Shown here: positions 20,711 through 31,584 of the stretch, piece after piece
Numbering within the stretch: position 1 is the stretch's first letter
Layout: the number at the start of each line of letters is the position of its first letter
Assembly: GCF_001039355.2 (NCBI RefSeq)
Contig: NW_019774358.1
Location: 179,416-222,610 of the forward strand
Reading direction: 5' to 3'
Origin: Lingula anatina
Lineage: Eukaryota > Brachiopoda > Lingulata > Lingulida > Lingulidae
DNA length: 43,195 nucleotides
Notes under the pieces: model-generated
Seen by the model: only the letters and a program-made list of their open reading frames with translations
Databases searched by the model: none
What the model was told of the DNA's origin: nothing
Position numbers and translations under genes: made by a program

Positions 20711-21130
20711 CGAACAACCCCTGCAAATAAATAAAAATATAAAAAAAAAATGTCTCATTTAACGCCCACCTACGGTTCTCAATCTGTCCTAGACCATGTG
20801 GGGTCATTTACGACCCCAGCCATATGATTTAATGTGCCATCTCTTTATTTTTTACCCGAATTTTCTTTCCTTGCATGAGTTTCTCAGTCTACTAATCCNC
20901 ACCGGATAACCCCTGCAAATAAATAAATAAAAAAAATGTCTCATTTAACGCCCACCTACGGTTCTCAATCTGTCCTAGACCATGTGGGGTCATTTACGAC
21001 CCCAGCCATATGATTTAATCTGCCATCTCTTTATTTTTTACCCGAATTTTCTTTCCTTGCATGAGTTTCTCAGTCTACTAATCCTACACACTTTCACAGG
21101 TTTTTGCAGGGATCAACCAATTATTGTGGC
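20711..21130. repeat. Duplicated GGGGTCA-palindrome repeat end, inverted relative to 2.5 kb
   Basis: Two tandem copies with an offset of about 187-193 bases (from about 20711 and 20901) share a CCCTGCAAATAAATA start and a CATGTGGGGTCATTTACGAC segment. The second copy continues to about 21130. Both are the reverse complement of about 2510-2660. An N sits at 20899 at the join, so the tandem copy could be an assembly artefact. Confidence 0.7.
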
Positions 21131-23067
21131 ATATATATCACAAACAGGTGACGTTAACTAACAACCGAAGGGGATTTTCGATTATATTCCTTGAAAAATA
21201 CACTGAATTTATAGAGAATAATATTATGGTTGGTCCAAAAAATTCTACGCACAGTGCATCCGTGCGTATGCCTGGTTTCGCCCATGGGTTAACGTCTAGC
21301 CTTTCACTTAATCCAGTTATACATGTATTTCAGTCTGAATTTATGAACAATAATGTTTTAATTTCTTAATTTGTTTAGTTCTTTTTGTTGTAGTTCAAAA
21401 ATAATTAATGCATGAATTATACCACATGTGAAGCACCGTACCCTGCTACGTCACCGTTTTACAGTTTTTCTAATTCTTGGAACACAGATTGCTTTTCTAC
21501 GTTCATTATTAATTGTTCAAATCATACCAGTAGCTACGTGCGAGAGACACGTCATTTAATCTGAGGATCTTTTCTCTTGGATTTATCACTTCGCCTGCCT
21601 CTGTGGCGTATGGTAAGATGAGATCTACGGTGAGGAGACTTTGTAGATGTCTTCATTGCAGGCGGACAGCCCGTTTACCTGTACTGTTGTTAATGACAGG
21701 GGCATTGATTTACATCTTGCAATTCATGAACGGTTTTGAAAGTAAGCATCATTTGCCATTAAAGGCATAGAATAACGTACACCTGATTTATAGCCTATTA
21801 GATACATGCAGCAGAGCCAAGATCATTGAGATAGTTACAACTTGTAAACCCTGTTTTTTGGGTTCTTCGTTCTTAGTTCTTAATCTGTTGTAAGACATTC
21901 TGAAGGACCTCCCAAAGACAGTTCTCGAATCGTTATTCATTATACAACAACATTAGAACTGTGAAAAAATACACCAAGTGCTTTAGAATACATTGAGAAC
22001 CGTAAGGAAGTTGCCCCCCCCCTGCCGAAAGATGCGGGCTTTTTGTTTTTGTCAAATGTCAGCCCTGTGACATTATATTTGCAAAACAATGGCATTGCAT
22101 ACATAGCTACGTCCATCCCGCTTGCTTTAAAACTGGGTTTGCTGCCCTAACTCATTCCAAGTTGGCTCTACAAGTTGTCTAACTGGGCCATCTATCCCAC
22201 GTCTCCCTTATTTTCTACAATGTCTGCATTTGCTGATGAGTCTGTTTTAGAGTAAAGCAATTCATTCATTATGTAACAAAATAACTCACACACACACACA
22301 CACTCGCACACACCGATAGATATATAGCCGTAGGGTACAATTACCTCGTTTATGCACCGATCCAGTGACCTAACAAGACCTAACATAATATTCGCTGGGA
22401 GCCAAAACGAGGCCCCTTTCTGGATGGGAATTGGAGCTTAATATTGAAACAGTGAGATATTTGTTGTTGAATGATAAATTCTTTACGTCATATCTGCTAA
22501 TATAATAGGTGCTTATTTCAGCCCATGAATTTCAATATGACTCACTGCAGACTACTGCAAACCAGCGATGCATAATCAAAAATGGGATGCTTGATAATGG
22601 TATATTTTACCATACTGTATCCAAGGTCGTCCTGACTTAGGAACCTGTACCATAGGTATTGGTCAAGCATGTACTGAGGAGGTAGTTATGGCAGACTGCA
22701 TATTAGATTATAAACAGCACTATATCATTTCACGTACTACATGTACCTAAACATTGGAAATATCGACAAGGCCCTCTTATAAATATTTACAAAATAAAAG
22801 AGACGTCGGAAGGTCGGCAGTTCTCGGCGAATTCTGTACTTAGTTATGCAAATTAGAGTACCTCAAGCATCATTGCATAATTTAAGTACCGCGTGCATAA
22901 TTTGTTGAGATGCTTTACCATTTTAGTTGATATCCACGCGTGACATTGCGTTAGTTTCAATATCCTGTTATTGCAGAGCATCATGTTCATTTAAAATATT
23001 TTTCACAAACCTATACATGGTTTTGACGTATTGATTTAGTTGAAGAAGCAGTTTAGCATTTCAGTAG

Positions 23068-23069
<2 letters not shown>
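21131..23069. other. Intergenic DNA, nothing recognised
   Basis: No gene supported. A short CA-rich microsatellite lies at about 22287-22313, and a pyrimidine/purine-rich stretch near 22013-22022. Confidence 0.4.
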
Positions 23070-23156
<87 letters not shown>

Positions 23157-23160
23157 TTTT
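23070..23160. repeat. TA microsatellite with T tail
   Basis: About 39 TA dinucleotides (23070-23147) followed by a run of T. Confidence 0.95.
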
Positions 23161-24050
23161 AGGCCCTTTTTAAAATTGTTACAGTTCTATTTTACAGGAT
23201 TTAACACAGATTTTATTTTACAAAATACATTTTCCAACCCTTTTCTATCAACACATACCAAATCATATGGATACAACCTGTGTGCATTTCAAGAATGGGA
23301 TGGGGTCAAGCTTACAAAAAACATGCCTTGGTAGAATCAAAATTTTGTGGTCATGACAGTGCCATTATGATAAATCTGTACTGGGTATTAAAGCCCTTTC
23401 CTTAACCCATCAGATGGCTTACTAAACAATTTGTTATGATATACATGTTTTTTTAAAATAATATTTAAAATTGTAGTTTTTCAAGAGCTAAAAAAAGCTA
23501 TATTTTGCCAAAATAGACTTTGCCCCATATTTTTAAAACAAATGATTCTAAATAAGAAAGCCAATGACTGCTAATATCTTTCTTATTTATGGTTTACCAC
23601 ACCAAAAATTATTAAAATATGTTCATCCCCACCTTGCCGATTTCTGATTGATTTCCCTGGTTTTCTCATGACCGCACTCTTAATGCATATTCATTCCACA
23701 TTGCCAGGCAGGTATTACATGGTTGCTATCTGCAGCCACGTCTAATGATGTAAAAGAAATAAAACGCCATTTTAACCAGTTTTTTGCTCTAAAACCCAAA
23801 TGGTATTTTTTTAAATGCACGTGATCCATATCGCTTGTGTTAACACTTAATTTTTCCTCTGTCCTCCAGGATTATGGTTCTGTCTCATCCGTGTTCTGCT
23901 GGAGAGGCAATCTTTTTGCCACAAGAACATATCTGAAAGTATATCTCTAACACCAATACGATTCTAGTGGCAGGTTTGTCAGTTACCTAATTGAATTACC
24001 ATTTTTTGCTTTAGAATTATTTACCTCGCTCCATTCAGGGAACCAGACAT
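23161..24050. other. AT-rich intergenic DNA
   Basis: No supported gene. A polypyrimidine tract ending CTCCAG at about 23868 resembles a splice acceptor, but the following frames close within about 30 codons and match nothing I know. Confidence 0.3.
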
Positions 24051-24054
24051 ATTA

Positions 24055-24111
<57 letters not shown>

Positions 24112-24122
24112 ATTATTATTAT
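24055..24122. repeat. TTA microsatellite
   Basis: About 20 TTA units with slight degeneration at the right side. Confidence 0.95.
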
Positions 24123-24167
24123 AATGCAACCCCCCGTATTATTAAATGTATCTTTTCATCTTTCCAG

Positions 24168-24262
24168 CATCAAGTCGATCCTTCAATCCGCCAGGTTATA
24201 CTGTCCAGATCGACCCCTCTGGGACGTGATATAAGAAACCATGTGAACAAAGCAGAGACCAG
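24168..24262 (+). CDS. Possible orphan internal exon
   Basis: A 95-base stretch is bounded by a good acceptor (TTTTCATCTTTCCAG) and a good donor (CAG|GTAAGC). One frame is fully open for about 31 codons, starting HQVDPSIRQVILSR and ending NKAETR; at least one other frame is closed. No further exons could be joined to it within the window and I do not recognise the peptide. It may be a chance pairing of splice-like sites. Confidence 0.25.
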
Positions 24263-24505
24263 GTAAGCCGTAAATTATTTTCAAAGTCAAAAAGAAAAAC
24301 ACCAGAGTTTGTAACTTAAAAAGAGAAAAAAAATGATGCAATGGTTAACTTTAAAGAGAAAAATACTGCAATTTATATTATAAAAGCGAAATATACTTTT
24401 TTATTTGTACACTAAAATCAGTGTTTCAGTTGTTCTCGAAAAATGCTTGAATTTTTGAAGTCGGAAAGAAGAATACTTCAAAGTTTAGTTTAAAAGTGAC
24501 ANTAT

Positions 24506-24542
24506 TTTTATTTTTTTTTTTTTTTTTTTGGGTAAAAAAAAC

Positions 24543-24582
<40 letters not shown>

Positions 24583-24646
24583 GAAAAAAAAGCGAAGAGA
24601 AAAAACAGTTGTGACATATTTAAAAAAAAAAAAAAAAAAAAAAAAA
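24506..24646. repeat. Long T and A homopolymer tracts
   Basis: T runs and A runs (for example about 24546-24580 and 24621-24646), with an N at 24502. Low-complexity DNA of this kind is prone to assembly error. The lysine- and phenylalanine-rich frames it creates are not genes. Confidence 0.9.
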
Positions 24647-25460
24647 TGCAGATTTTTAAAAATGGACGTAAAATACTGCCATGTTTGACTTGTTTGAAGG
24701 TGTAATTTATAACATAAAGTGCAATGAGGTCAATAACATAGTAGATGCATAGTGTCAATAAACACTTATTAAAGAAATATTACAATAATAAAACATATAA
24801 ACATTCTGTATTCCACCACCTTTAATAATTTTCATGATAGCATGTAGACATTCCGCCAGTCTTCTTAAACCAGGCGTGCTTCCATTACTACTAGAATTAT
24901 ATTATTGTAAATATTCTGTGCAAATCAAGATGAAGAATTTAACATTTCACGTGGAACGTGAACAGGAAATAATATACACCACAATCATTAATATTTATTT
25001 TCGTAGGTAACACCACGCTGATTACATACCTCCATTATTTTGCCGTTTGCTTCTATCATGCAAGCATTATACTGGTAAATGTAGATGGTTTAAACAAAAT
25101 CTCCACAGAACATGCAAAAAATGATCAGAAGGTAGTTTTAAAGTGACAAAATGCTGCAATTTACAGATACCAAGAGAAAAAAGTGACAGTGTTACTTCAA
25201 AGATAAACGTATGCAGATTTTTAAAAAATGGACGTAGAAAACTACGTTTGGCTATGAATGCCACAATTTGTAACATAAAGAGGATCAAGCTCAATCACAT
25301 GGTAGGCACATGGGATCAATAAACAATTATAAAAAGAAATATTACAACAACAAAACATAAACTTTCTGTAATCCACCACCTTTCATAATTTTGATGATAA
25401 TATGTGGACATTCCGCCTGTCTCCCTAACCCAGGCGTGCCTCTGTTACTACTACAGTTTT
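24640..25460. repeat. Diverged direct duplication with about 570-base offset
   Basis: The stretch about 24647-24900 recurs at about 25213-25460 with many substitutions. Shared blocks are a TGCAGATTTTTAAAAA segment, an AAGAAATATTACAA segment and a TCCACCACCTTT segment followed by GACATTCCGCC. It is an old local duplication in the flank of the glycosyltransferase gene. Confidence 0.6.
24918..25125 (-). pseudogene. Degraded copy of the 3' end of the glycosyltransferase gene at 28.6-28.8 kb
   Basis: The plus-strand sequence about 24955-25125 resembles about 28612-28793. Shared blocks are an ATAATATACACCAC segment, a TTGCCGTTTGCTTCTATCAT-like segment and an AAACAAAATCTCCACAGAA segment. In the functional-looking gene this covers the last roughly 15 codons plus the 3' UTR. 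Here the coding part is not kept in frame and there is no upstream coding sequence, so it is a partial duplicate. Confidence 0.6.
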
Positions 25461-25869
25461 ATTATTGTTAATACTATTTTGTACACATATACAGGATTAC
25501 TACTTAATATGGAATATTTTTTATCATTATTATTTTTGAGGGCTTATTAAAAATTCATCAAAAAAGTATGTCATTGAGTGATAAAAATATCCAGTCTTCT
25601 ATTGTGAGATATTTTGGTCAATAATATAAAATCAGACATAAAATGTCAATCAAAAGAAAATAACACCCCCAGAAAACCATATCAACAGATTGATGTCAGT
25701 ATTAATTTTAAGCAAGGATATTAAAGAAAACGATATATAGCCTCCCGACAGTGATATGTTACACAGTCAAATAACTCATTACATATCTCATTACAGTAAA
25801 TCATGAAAAGTCATAAATAGCAAGTATGACCTCCAGCAGCCGCTTGCAACGCCCTCGTCCTACATGGCA

Positions 25870-26234
25870 TACCCTGTGACAAGTTTTTTATGGTTTGGAT
25901 GGGGATATCATCCACGCAGTGATATTTGCCTGTCGCAGTTCATCACTTTTTACCGGCCGATGACCATAGCTATTAATTCTGTTAGTTACTTCCGCCCACA
26001 GACTTTCAATTGGGTTCATATCTGGGGAGTTTACAGGCCAGGGCAGTTGCTGAACCCATTGGTTTCGAAGAAAAACAGTGATTCTGCGAGCTCGATGTGG
26101 GGTTGCGCAGTCGTCTTGGTACACAAAGTTGTCCCTGAAGATGACTCATACAAATCGAAGCATTGTTTGCTGTAGAATGTCTCTGTAGGAATCCTGGCTG
26201 AGGTTACCTCCTAGAAAAACCAACTGGTTCTGGG
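25870..26234 (-). pseudogene. Tc1 transposase, C-terminal half
   Basis: The minus strand encodes LVFLGGNLSQDSYRDIL, then a stop near 26146. It continues with YQDDCATPHRARRI, which holds the second catalytic Asp, and NSPDMNPIESLW, which holds the third acidic residue in the D34E position. This completes the transposase that begins at 28180. The frame does not connect cleanly with the N-terminal half. Confidence 0.8.
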
Positions 26235-26285
26235 CACCGGTGTAACAGTAATCCAAGTCCACCAGGACCTCGGTTCCTGGTAATG

Positions 26286-26570
26286 GTTGTCTGTAGGACT
26301 AACATTACTTGGGAATAGTAATCCTACAGGGACTTAGGTTCCTGGCTCATATTTATAGTAGGTAGGACCTTTTATTACTGTCGGACTTTTATTCCTGTTA
26401 CACCTATGACAGTAATAGAAGTCCGGCGATTTGAAAGTCCTATCCTTAGCCAATAATACTGTTAAATGATAAAACTATAAATGTATATGAAATCCTTCTG
26501 GTGAGACATATATGAGACAAAAAATGAGAGGTTTGCAACTTCGGCTCGTCTGTGTAGTGGTTAGCGTGCA
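26286..26570 (-). repeat. Dispersed repeat R2, copy 1
   Basis: This stretch is similar, as its reverse complement, to 36266-36555 at roughly 80% identity. It includes an internal TGTAACAGGAATAAAAGTCC motif near 26405 on the minus strand that resembles the left terminus of the nested insertion. A tRNA-like segment begins at its right edge. Confidence 0.65.
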
Positions 26571-26634
26571 AGACTACAAGGTAAGAATTCTTGAATCCTT
26601 CTGTTGCATCTACGGGTTTGAGCCCTACCTTCTA
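26545..26634 (+). repeat. tRNA-like / SINE-like segment
   Basis: TGTGTAGTGGTTAGCGTG resembles a pol III A box and GGGTTTGAGCCCTACC resembles a B box about 60 bases further on. The region does not fold convincingly into a tRNA cloverleaf. The copy at 36.3 kb keeps only the A-box side, so this is at most a tRNA-derived repeat fragment. Confidence 0.3.
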
Positions 26635-27646
26635 CATGATCTAACCTCCCCCCTTCCCCCTATTTATTACTTGTAGCTAAATGTTTAATGGTGTTTTTAA
26701 TGTCTAATAGGGCCTATGTGTTCGAAATTCCGTGCTCATTACATTTACAACTTTTTTCTTTTGACTTTTAAGTGTCAAAGCACCAAATTAGCAAAGGGTT
26801 ATTACAGAACATTATATACATATATTGCAATTTTCAATTTCTAAACTGTCTTGATTTGTCTTAAATCTCAGCCCATACTTTCCAAGAGCAAATTTCCATC
26901 GAGTTTGATTTTTTTTTTCAATTTCAGCGAGTGTAAACCGAAAGATAAATCTAGGAACGGAGATCCCGCGTTTTGTGTAAAGTGATTTTTTTCTTAGCAA
27001 TAAGGTTTTGAAAAAGAGAGAGAGGGAGAGAAAATAAGAATTTCGACGCAAAACACAAAAGGTACACCCCAGTAGATAAGGACATGAAATAATATACACT
27101 GTACATATACCTCAAAGGATGAAAATAAGGGATGCCTTTGGATGGTGCCTTATTTTGTTTAAGAAAATATCGGGCAAACCAGGCTCATACTTATTGTGCA
27201 ATGAGGGAGGAGTACGCCAAAAATATGCGTTAACACGTCAAAATTTGCGTTTACTAGGTGAAAAATACAAATAAATAAATTGTTTTTTTTTCATTTATAT
27301 GCATATAAACTGCCCATCGGAAAACATTGTAAAATATAAAGGTAAAATGTCATCTAAATAGAATAAAGCAAACGTTTATTATATCTTTAAAACTAGTATG
27401 CCTCTAAATATATTTATTCATGTCATTTCTTGGTGTAAACTACTGCATATAGGACATGCGTTACTAAAATGTTAGAAACGCACATCCCATTAGGACGTGC
27501 ATTTCTACACGTAGGACTTACATTACTTGGGGGCCTTCGTCCTACAGACATTGAATCCTAGTAAAGTATGTCCTAAGACTTCCATTCCTAGCAATGCATG
27601 CCCTAGGACTTGCATTCCCAGGACTTAGTGTCCGGGCGGACTTGCG

Positions 27647-28180
27647 CTACGGGGACGTGCACTCCTGCCACACCGGCATGAAATGCTCCCCAAACAGAGA
27701 CGTTAACACCCCCTGCTTGCACCCCAGGAAGTACCCAATCATCGTTTTATGCCCCTCGTACACGTCGGCGGACAAGGATTCGACCGTCAACCAAAATACT
27801 CCATATCTGGCCTCACCACTGAAAACGACGTGATTCCAGTGTTTTGGCTGCAAACGCACGTGGTCCCCAGCTGCCCATTGCAGACGTCCCTGTATATGAC
27901 CTGCTGTTAACAGTGGTTTCCCTACTGGTCTTCTTGCAAAATAACCGGCTTGCAGTAATCTCTTGTTCACGAGGGACCTTGAAATGGGCGTTTGAATGCC
28001 ATTCTGCCACTCTTTTCTGAAGACACTGGTTGTCTTTGTACGACCAGCACGGCGCACTCTAAGGAGAAGGCGATCCTGTCTTCTTGGTGTGATACGCGGA
28101 CACCCTGGTCGAGGTATTGGAGTAGGTGCCCCTGTTGCAGCATTTCTTTGCAGGACTTTACAAACGGTTCCTGATAAATG
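27647..28180 (-). pseudogene. Tc1 transposase, N-terminal half
   Basis: From about 28180 to 27678 the minus strand encodes a Tc1-type linker (GAPTPIPRPGCPRITPRRQ), an RTKTTSVFRKEW segment and the start of the catalytic domain. The first catalytic Asp is replaced: the motif normally read FSDEARY is FSGEARY here (Gly81 of the 136-codon frame 27647-28057). The copy is inactive on this count alone. Coding similarity ends at the inserted element at about 27676. Confidence 0.8.
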
Positions 28181-28750
28181 TTGACTTACCCTGCAATGGC
28201 TGTCCGTTTCTGGCCATTTTCTATGAGAGCAAGAATCCTATAGTAAGCTGCGTTGCTTCGCTGTCGAACCATATCTTTTCCAAGGTACCTGTCAAGTTTC
28301 TGAGAGATCTCTCTGTTCCTTCTCTAAATACACTCCAAAGATTGGCCAAACCCATGCGTTTTAATACAAGGGCAGAAATTGCCGAAAAGACCACCCCTCA
28401 CGTTTCTGACCACAGAACATGCAACTGCATGCATCAATTGTTTCGACAGTTGTGTGGTAATTAGGTAACGCACCTGACTACACATGGAGAGACACCTCAG
28501 TTTTGGATTTAAAGTAGTTAGAGAGAAAATAAATATTTTGTAGAAAATTTACTCGCTAAAAATAATATTCCATAATAAGTAGTAACCCTGTATATGAATA
28601 AGTGAATATTCCGTGTAAAACGTGAACTGGAAATAATATACACCACCATGATTAACATCTATTTTTGGTAGGTAATCCCACGGTGATTTTATATTACAGG
28701 CCTCCATTATGCTGCCGTTTGCTTCTATCATGCCAGCATTTTTCAACGCT

Positions 28751-31425
28751 TCAAACAAAATCTCCACAGAATATGCAAAAATTGTTCAGCAGGTAACGGC
28801 AGAGCGTCCCAGGCTTGATAGCATCCCCATACGCCTTTGACATTTTGTTATAAAGATGCACAGCAAAGGACTCTTCGTTTACTTTGCCATTATCAAGGAA
28901 ACATTCTCGTGTAACATTAGGCCACTCAATAGGATAAAACGATTGCCGATACAAACGTCTGACTTATCTTTTGATACATCTTCAAAACTGTTGACGTCAC
29001 ACATCCACGTGCTATGGTTTCTTGCCACACTGGTGAGAATCCACGGCCCATTTGCCCCCCAACCTCTCTGCTTATAGTTAAGGAGGTATTCTTTAATACA
29101 CTCACGGATAAATGGATTATGTTTATCAAATTTGACAACAGCGTTATTTAACACTGAGTTTCCTATGTTTTCCCATGCAGTAACATTATTCAGAACTTTT
29201 AAACTCTTTACCAAAATGACATCAGTGCCCATGTAAACGCCACCGTACAGATATAACAATAGCAACCTGATCAAGTCACTTTCGTTAGCACACCAATTTG
29301 GTCCTTTTGGAATAACGGGTATTTTTTTCAAAAACGCTTTCGAGCGACCCGCGAAAGTATCTGGTTCCAGATTTTCAATGCTCCTTAGTAAATTTTCAAG
29401 AGTATAGTTCTCGACCTCTACTTGAAAACCTGCTTCAGTGAACTCAGAAAACGCCTTCTGTGTCAAAACATTGCTTAGAATGCGCACTTTCGCGTTTGAA
29501 TGATGGTAAAATATACTTTCGAGTGAACGGCGGTTACGCTTTGTCTGATCATTCGTTGTGTACACTTGATAGAACATCGATTCAGTTGTTTCATTTTTGT
29601 TTAACTGCCTGAATGTTTTGAAGGGTGCGATCCCAAATGTTATCGCCGTTTCTCGTAATGCGCGGGATTTTCGTATCTCGTACAACAAGGTGGCTCGAAA
29701 GCGCATGTAGATATCACGATTTGGGTTCATTTCCGGTTTGTCCCAATTAAAGTTGTCCAGGCCTATAGCTAGGTAGGTTTTCATCTTGAGGTCGACAGTA
29801 ACTGTGTGAAAAAGTTCTGTTAAGCCCTCAGTTCGACGCACACCACCTCCAGGTAGGTCATCAGTTTCTACAAAAACTACTGAAATCCCCATGGCAACGC
29901 AAGGAAGCGCGCAATCGATACTGGAGGTTATAACTAATTTTGCGCGTGAATATCTTTCCATCAAACTTTTTACGGCCTCTATTAAATGTCTTCGAAATGG
30001 GCAAGTTATGGCTGACGTTTATCGCTGATTTTCGTATTTGATATGGAACAATTAATTCTAAAGCGCGTTTGTTCACATCAACGACAAATATGCCCTCTCT
30101 TCTAATGGTGGGGTTGGGATTGTACATTACGTCATCACGAGCACCCACAGGGCCATGGTTCCGAAGGTAATTGCTGCCAGGCTCAGTTAGTAATTTCTCC
30201 CAGAAATTTGATCCAAAATGCATCGATAAAATCAACGGGTTTAAATTAACTTTTGGTGGCCACATCATGTTGCCGGCGTTATACCATCCATTAAGAAATA
30301 TAGTGATTGCTTCTTTGAGGTTATCCCTTTCGTTGGAAACAATGGACCCTCTTCTATGCTGATCTTTTGTAACTCTTGTGTAAGATTTGCCATGAGCTGC
30401 TGCATTTTGGGTCATGTACAAATACCAATTTGTTGCCTTTCCGTGACTTTCTCTTTTAGTATTTTCTTCCCCAAAATTGTCAGTATTCTCCCACTGAGTA
30501 AATGTCTTTACTACTCTGGTGACGTTCCAAGTATCCCTATCCACAAACAGGTCAACAAAGGGAAGAAATTGTAGCCCTGCTAGTGTTTGAATTTCATCGT
30601 TGATGTCTCTCGCCTCCTTCACTCGATGGTCAAAAGTTAGGATCCCAAAGCGTTCATCTTGCAAAAAGGGTAATGCAGGATCTGTACTATCCTTTTCAAT
30701 CTGTCTGTCATCTACCTGGCTTAGAACCTTTGACTTCAGTAAGACTGAAGCAGTGTCCCAATTTTGGATTTTGCTTCTACTGAGTCTACTGTAGGCCGAC
30801 TGAATCTCGACCATTGCATTTTTGACGAACAACGAATGTCTTTCAAACCTGGACACGAAAAAGACGCCTTCAGTGGCCATCCATTCCCCTGTGAAATATC
30901 TGGTAAATTTGACGGCACTAATCTTTTTACATCCATGTAAAGTCCACCAAATCTCCACATTACAAGTAAAACACTTATTTCATGTATGACTGCCATAAAT
31001 TTACGACCCATGAACAATTTCAGAATGTCGGTATTACAGACAAAATCGTCTAGTGGTATGCCCTGGGTTAACTCAGACAGCAGTAAACGAAATACTGTTA
31101 CTTGTGTCCACGACTTGGCGTCTATTTGATCTATACATCCACTGCTTCCACATAAAAATATAACGCGTTTTCCTGGATTTTACCGGAGAAAGGTCTCTAG
31201 TTTATCCATAAACGTTTGTGGAATTGCGGCATAATGCGACCAGACCATGACAAAATCGGATGTCATATTTTGATGTATGTCCAAGTCATGCTGTGCTGCA
31301 GTTAGCGATTCCTCTTTATAGGATGTTGATGTAGGAGATTTGGAGCTACCAGTATTGGCTGGCCTGACAACCGACATTGCTTTTGTTAACTGGGAAGGAG
31401 AAAATAAGGAGGAAATGACCACCAT
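28751..31425 (-). CDS. GT32-like / pyruvyltransferase-like / A4GALT-type fusion glycosyltransferase (lesions)
   Basis: Read on the minus strand from ATG 31425 to TGA 28751 there is one long intronless coding region. It opens with a short hydrophobic segment (MVVISSLFS), a possible type II anchor. A GT32-like domain follows, with MWRFGGLYMDVKR at about 30950 and EGVFFVSRFERHSLFVKN at about 30860. The next domain resembles polysaccharide pyruvyl transferases: LNGWYNAGNMMWPP (30290), SMHFGS, HGPVGARD (30140) and AKLVITSSIDCALPCVAMG (29940-29885). Last is an A4GALT-like domain: LYLYGGVYMGTDVIL (29240), RGWGANGPW (29060) and a C-terminal FYPIEWP...SFAVHLYNKMS segment. Lesions are a TAA at 31182-31180 and three homopolymer indels (30886-30889, 29999-30001, 28936-28939). 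Allowing one base for each restores a length of 892 codons. It may be functional with assembly errors, or a young pseudogene. Confidence 0.75.
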
Positions 31426-31584
31426 AATACAACAGCTGCACAATGAAAGTATGTTAAAATCGATTTACAATATAAAATGTTAGTATTTTTACCTATGTCT
31501 GACAGAAGATCGTGTCAAACCCTGAATTGCCGTAACTTCAAAATGCATATTTCCTAAAATAATGTTTGAAATAATTTCTTTCTA

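Larger units (their letters stand above)
26241..27670. mobile_element. 1430-bp nested insertion with short subterminal repeats
   Basis: It is flanked by a direct repeat CACCGG at 26235-26240 and 27671-27676, inside the Tc1 transposase gene. The ends are weakly inverted: TGTAACAGTAATCCAAGTCC at the left, and TGGCAGGAGTGCACGTCC on the minus strand at the right. Both ends are crowded with variants of TAGGACTTNCATTAC, for example around 26293-26330 and 27513-27640. There is no transposase frame, so it is non-autonomous. The superfamily is not recognised. Confidence 0.55.
25492..28590 (-). mobile_element. Tc1/mariner element, dead, interrupted by a nested insertion
   Basis: Imperfect terminal inverted repeats, about 30 bases recognised, start CAGGATTACTACTTAATATGG at 25492 and, on the minus strand, CAGGGTTACTACTTATTATGG at 28590. 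Each is flanked by TA, the target site of this superfamily. Removing the 1430-base insertion and its 6-base duplication leaves about 1.66 kb, the normal Tc1 length. The two parts of the transposase gene lie on either side of the insertion in the right order on the minus strand. It sits just downstream of the GT32/pyruvyltransferase gene. Confidence 0.85.

Noticed and set aside
24426-24758. Phe- and Lys-rich reading frames
   Set aside because: They come from A and T homopolymers.
26545-26634. Functional tRNA gene
   Set aside because: A- and B-box-like motifs are present, but no cloverleaf with a proper acceptor stem could be drawn, and half of it lies in a dispersed repeat.
31180-31182. Selenocysteine or readthrough at the in-frame stop of the fusion gene
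   Set aside because: The codon is TAA, not TGA, and there is no sign of a recoding element.
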